From positions 1 to 64,000 of the forward strand of contig JAGYXB010000184.1 of the NCBI GenBank assembly GCA_022495005.1: a stretch of DNA of 64,000 nucleotides, in the 5' to 3' direction. Source of the DNA: Rhyacophila brunnea. Taxonomy: Eukaryota > Arthropoda > Insecta > Trichoptera > Rhyacophilidae. Below the pieces are notes generated by a model. The model made no database searches and had not been told where the DNA came from. It saw nothing but the letters and a program-made list of their open reading frames with translations. The translations under genes and the position numbers were made by a program. This document shows, in pieces, positions 59,586-64,000 of the stretch; positions within the stretch are counted from its first letter, which is position 1, and every line of letters begins with the position of its first letter.

Positions 59586-60394
59586 TAGAATATACTTATT
59601 GATTTAAAAGATTATGTGAAATTCAGAAAATAATGGAGTTATTATTTATATATAGAGTTACATATCTAAGCATAGGGGTTACTTTAGAATGAACGGCCGA
59701 CATCTTAGTATAGGGATTTTCTTACAAGGATATTGGGAGATACATTATCATACATAATTTATTTACGTAATATTATTTTTGACTTCCTAAAATAGAATTA
59801 ATTTATTTTAAGAGTATATTCGCGAAAATTCAGTGGATGCGGGTTTGAGTGTAGCTAGGCATTGTATTTAAAAAAAAATGTTTTTATCGTACCTAGTATT
59901 GTATGTCTCTGAGGTTCAATAAAGAATTTTACATTCACAAATCTTGTGAATGATTTGTTGAATAAGAAACATGGTTATTAACATATTTAATTACTTACAG
60001 TTAGCTAAGAGGGTTGCTGCATAATCCTTTATAGCTTACAAAATAACTTAAATTGTTTTAAAACTATTGAACTGTCGTACAAGGAAACGATCATTTTTAG
60101 GTAAATTTATCAAGAGTATGAGAAGGGATAGGTACATGTATAACCAAGTTTGTTGAATAATCGTTTACATATTAAATTTACTAGTGTTTCCAATAACCTA
60201 CTATTTTGAGAGCAGTTAGACGTATGATTATTTTCTTAGGTATACCTACGCAGCACGTAGGTATGTTTAAATTTCACTTGATCCCATATTATGTATTTCT
60301 CAGCCCTGCAAAACTTTTATCTTTCATTATAAATATTAAAAAAATAACTGACATAATTTTATTCGGAAATATCCTACAAACATAATATTAAATA
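59586..60394. other. No gene recognised
   Basis: AT-rich DNA. A family D-like end ('aaatcttgtgaatgatttg') occurs near 59939-59960. Confidence 0.4.
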
Positions 60395-60842
60395 ATTACA
60401 AGATATAAAGAACATTTTATGTACAACGTTTTTAAATTTTCTGTTGAATTATTATACTCAATATGCTCAAACTTATGTGAAGTAAATAGAAAACAATAAA
60501 TGAAGAATACTGAAATGTCATTTTGATTTCCATAGTAACGCACGTATATATTAATAATTTAGTTGCTAGGACTACCCCCTTAACAACCAATAATAGTCTT
60601 TTACTTTTTACGGATTTTTCTGAAATAACTTTTTATACAAAACAGAATTAACTGAAAATGAATTCAATTCTGCTTAAAGATGGCTAAAAGTATTAAAAGA
60701 TCGCATCGACATCGAGTTCTGATATATTCTAAAAGTTTTAAATGTCTAGCTAGTCGGGAAATCAGTTAGAAATCGATTGCAAGATTTGTACTGGACAAAC
60801 AACCACCGGACAAATAAGAATACGAGCTTTAAAAACGTTGTA
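60395..60842 (-). repeat. Dispersed repeat family E, copy 2
   Basis: The inverse-orientation counterpart of 45270-45635, about 15 kb away. It is somewhat longer because of small insertions. Confidence 0.75.
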
Positions 60843-60960
60843 AAAAAATGGTGCCAGACGGGACTAGAACATATCTGTTTGATTCTGACCAATTTAGCAA
60901 TCTGGGATATCTTCTCGAACCTTCTGAATATTCGTTGAATGAAAAATAAATAATAATATA
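60843..60960 (-). repeat. Degenerate tRNA-like family D fragment
   Basis: On the minus strand a B-box-like GTTCTAGTCCCGTCTGG is followed by the family end 'cgttgaatgaaaaataa' (seen on +). It abuts repeat E. Confidence 0.45.
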
Positions 60961-61374
60961 TTGAAAAATAATTAATTGCTCATTGCACTCCCCAACTCTA
61001 ATAAAATAAAGTAAATTGTCACTTCCGTCTTAACACCTCATATTTATTATCATTACGTCTCGTTTGGATGTAAGCAGTAGTAAATATTGCTCTAAATGTG
61101 GTGATTTCTTTTTATCTCTGCTTTTACGCATAGAGTTTGTTATTCTTTTAAAAAAAACTTGTAGGAGAGACGTTTATGGTATACAATAAGGATTTTGTTA
61201 AGATTATAATATATAAATGTAATTTTTTTTTATTAATATCTATTTTTATTCATCATACTTATCATAACTCTTACCCTTTGTAAAAAACTATTTATAATAA
61301 GATTAAAATAAAATAAGATAGAATTATTAATAAGATAGGGGTTTTTTTTACAAATAATTCAACTATTCATAATT
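60961..61374. other. No gene recognised
   Basis: AT-rich spacer. Confidence 0.4.
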
Positions 61375-61607
61375 TCTTTGTTATATTTTTTATTGCGACT
61401 CTTGACTCGATAGGTAGATAATGGAGTTTTTACATACTTTATTGTATTGATTCGTTATATAAGATAGAGTTAATAGTATTCGTAGTCAGTGTTTATTTGC
61501 CTTTTAGTGAGTGTACACAGTGCCTGAAGATGCCGAAAGGCAAAACTTGGGTCGCAATAAACGACTTAAATGGAAGAGTACAAAACTTAAATCCATTAAA
61601 ATACTAG
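61375..61607 (+). repeat. Family F repeat, copy 2, hammerhead-like core mutated
   Basis: The core at 61521-61556 has UGC, CUGAAGA, U, GCC-GAAA-GGC, then AAA where GAA is expected, stem III ACU-UG-GGU, C and GCA. The core G is thus changed to A, while the stems still pair. The tail 'caaaacttaaatccatt' follows. Confidence 0.7.
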
Positions 61608-61614
61608 ATGCACT

Positions 61615-61815
61615 ACTGTCCGACAAGAAGATCTATGCAAGTCGCTGGAGTCGAAGTGCGATTAACTAAATAGGAGGGGCTTGTTAGTTCACAGTTTTAA
61701 CACGTAGACAACTTGTCGATAACCGGAAGTTGTTGTAGTCAAAGTGGTGTTAAAAGTAGGAGGAGCTTATTAATTCACAGTTTTTACACGTTCACAAGAA
61801 GATCTTGTTCAACAG
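61615..61815. mobile_element. MITE family I, copy 2
   Basis: It begins ACTGTCCGACAAGAAGATCT and ends near the inverse 'aagatcttgttcaacag'. It shares 'agttcacagttttaacacgt' with the copy at 16526. It contains two similar halves ('ggaggggcttgttagtt', 'ggaggagcttattaatt'). Confidence 0.65.
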
Positions 61816-62938
61816 AACCTATCTATTATAATACGTTACGATTGTTAAGGCTATACCTCGGTTGAGGCATGGTCTAAAAAGATCGTGACTAGGCGATGCG
61901 CTGATTGCGGGTTACGGGTGAAAATGACGCCTGCCGAACGAAATATAATTTGTCATATAAATCCGACATGCGTCCATTTAATGTTCTGTTTATTGTACTA
62001 TTAGTAACAATAATAATATATTCATTGACACGTTTTCTTTTTCAAGTAAATTGGTAATGTTTTTGGTCATCTTTACACGATTTAAGAATTAATACCCACG
62101 TTGCCATCACATAATAAATTTACGTATTCACGCCTCGACGTTCACTCTCCGAATGACAGCGAGTCCAAAATTTCGTAGCGCCTATAGTTGAAAATTATTT
62201 TCCGTTTCACTGATGTATCGTCTTAATATTTTTTAACTAATAAAACTTATCGACAAATATTATTATTTGTGTAACCAAATGTTTAATAATATGTAAGTAG
62301 AAAATCAGATAGGAAATAGTCAAAGTTTTTTGATTTACCAAAGGCATTACAAAAATAATTTTCGTGCTTGCGTCTATTATTGAAATTGGAAAAATAATCA
62401 TTTTCGTATTTCTATGGACTCATCAATCATCGTTTTGTCGTGAATTCGATTGCCTGAGACTGTGATCAATCTATGTCATCAAAAGAAACAAAGAATTTTC
62501 ACGATGGAAAACCAAATTTCCTACAATAAGCAGAGATTTCGTATTTATTCTCTTACGCATTAAACATTTTTTCATACTCTGAAACGAAGGGACATTAATT
62601 TTTATTAAATCATAATTAAAGTCAGACGTAGCTGTAGGACGATGATATATTTTTATTCAGTGCCAACAAATTACGACAACATAACAGTTTGCCACCTCTG
62701 AACAATAATTAGAGATTAATTCAATTAAAAAATAGCTCAAAATATTTTATGTTAAATTTTTTTGAGAGGTGAATACAGCCTGAAGTTTTGACGTGCTTGT
62801 TTTATTTAGCATAATTACCCACCCCTGTCTTTCCAGGGTCCTTAAGTCCACCATGTATTTAGTTTGGAGTTTTTTTTATTAACTTTACAGACTTAAAGTT
62901 ACCGTTAAAAAAACTATTTAATCATGATAAATATGTGG
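61816..62938. other. No gene recognised
   Basis: A moderately GC-rich patch at 61850-61960 holds no supported ORF. The rest is AT-rich. Confidence 0.4.
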
Positions 62939-62946
62939 CTTACAAT

Positions 62947-63926
62947 CAATGTTCCCCCTAAGGTGTGCACGTGTGTGCGCGCACACCTCCCAAAATATGT
63001 TCGCACACATGTTTTCATCCCCCGCACAGTTCTTACACAAAAATATTGTAAAAGAAAGTTTCTTTTGCCAGATTTTAGTAATAACTACAGGTGTGTTCAG
63101 TGTACGTATCAAACAATTCAAGTGAACAATACGATTGCTTGCACAGTTACATATAGTACAATAATTATACTTATTAATTATTATAGAAAACTTATCCCCT
63201 GAGAATGTCAAAAAGAAGTGGATGTGATATTTCAATTGCGAGCATTAAGAAAAAATCCTGCGATAAATTTAAATTGGAATGGGTCTCTGAAATTGTCGAA
63301 ACAGAAATGCTATCTTCAATGATTTCTCAAAAAGTAAGAATTGGTGATAAATTTGTTTATTCGGAAACAGATGAGTCGTGTGTCAAATACATATATTATG
63401 CTTCGCAGCAAATATGCAATGAGAATCCACGTCTGGAAAAAAGTGGATTGAATGTAGGTTGTATCTTTTAAAAAGGCATTTATGTCAAACAGTAGGTACA
63501 CCGGGATACTATTACGAAATTGAAAAATTTGAAAAGAGGTGGACTTTTGAAAATAATGACGGAAACATCCGAAGAACGAAAGAATAGGATTGAGATCGCT
63601 GAACGCAAAAAATCTGGTAGCGATCTAGTCAAAGTATTAATTGATAATGTACTAGGTATTGGCTATAGAAATAAATGGTCCTATACTTTATGTACAAGAT
63701 ATTCCAAATCATGTATGATGAAAGTACGGATATATCTGTGCAAAAAATGCTAATTTTGTAATTTGTATTTGAAATTAATAAATACCTTAAAAATATAAGT
63801 TTTAATGAAAAATTGTAATTGTGTATTTGTAGGGGGGGTGTAAATTTACCGCACCGGTTGACGTGTGACACCACTCAGATGCGTTGTTAATCGGCACACA
63901 CAATAGAAAAATTAGAGGGAACTTTG
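62947..63926 (+). mobile_element. hAT transposon, internally deleted
   Basis: A 980-bp element with ends CAATGTTCCCCCTAA and inverted ttagagggaactttg. The perfect 8-bp duplication CTTACAAT is at 62939-62946 and 63927-63934. The left subterminal region is rich in GTGTGCACGTG/GCGCGCACAC repeats. Transposase pieces remain inside. Confidence 0.93.
63205..63754 (+). pseudogene. hAT transposase N-terminal half, broken
   Basis: The frame from ATG 63205 (MSKRSGCDISIASIKKKS, FKLEWVSEIVETEM) resembles the N-terminus of hAT transposases of the KIAA1586/ZMYM-like group. It closes at 63469-63471. Frames continue in pieces at 63520-63700, and near 63718-63753 another frame gives DESTDISVQKML. DESTDI is the first catalytic aspartate motif of this hAT group. 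The rest of the catalytic and dimerisation domain (several hundred residues) is deleted. It is not functional. Confidence 0.82.
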
Positions 63927-64000
63927 CTTACAATAACTATTGTTTCAATAAACGTGATAAAAGGGAATTTATTTTTATAATCCACATATTTATTCAAAAC

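Noticed and set aside
1..64000. CRISPR arrays, rRNA, bacterial-type operons
   Set aside because: None seen; repeats present are dispersed or inverted eukaryotic transposon families, not regularly spaced spacer arrays.

Overview
This is an AT-rich, gene-poor stretch of eukaryotic nuclear DNA, most likely from an insect. The evidence is spliced coding sequence, mariner, piggyBac and hAT elements, tRNA-derived SINEs and CCTAA/TTAGG telomere-type repeats, the usual arthropod telomere motif. The order cannot be told from the sequence; Hemiptera or Lepidoptera would both fit. There is no prokaryotic-style operon structure, CRISPR array or rRNA.

Only one host gene is supported. Two GC-rich coding exons (about 4454-5094 and 5679-5798, + strand) are joined by a GT-AG intron of 584 bp. 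They encode the C-terminal tail of a protein with a short coiled coil that resembles the C-terminal assembly coiled coil of Erg-type (KCNH/seizure) potassium channels. The stop codon is at 5796-5798. The following 600 bp carry about ten copies of a TGTTACAAAAATG-like motif. Earlier exons must lie upstream of the window.

Almost everything else recognisable is mobile DNA. Five hAT-type elements have perfect 8-bp target duplications (2316-3129, 17507-17879, 24179-25012, 29438-31408, 62947-63926). The last keeps transposase fragments with a DESTDIS motif. There is one mariner (49576-50878, TA duplication, transposase broken by a stop and a frameshift) and one piggyBac-like element (32462-34310, TTAA duplication, broken transposase). 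There are 5'-truncated non-LTR retrotransposons (39163-40292, 31690-32200, and three RTE-like 3' ends at 21105-21560, 46525-47045 and 57125-57643). One tRNA-headed SINE family has four copies. There are many short inverted-repeat families, here called A to M, several nested in one another.

The most interesting points are: a hammerhead-ribozyme-like core in repeat family F (best copy 59439-59474, minus strand); foldback repeats whose two arms are both tRNA-like; a SINE cut by a hAT element and ending directly in telomeric repeats; a very uniform MITE family (A) with 4-bp duplications; a GC-rich island of unknown nature (44370-44690); and the motif array behind the channel-like gene. Long stretches between these features show no recognisable gene.
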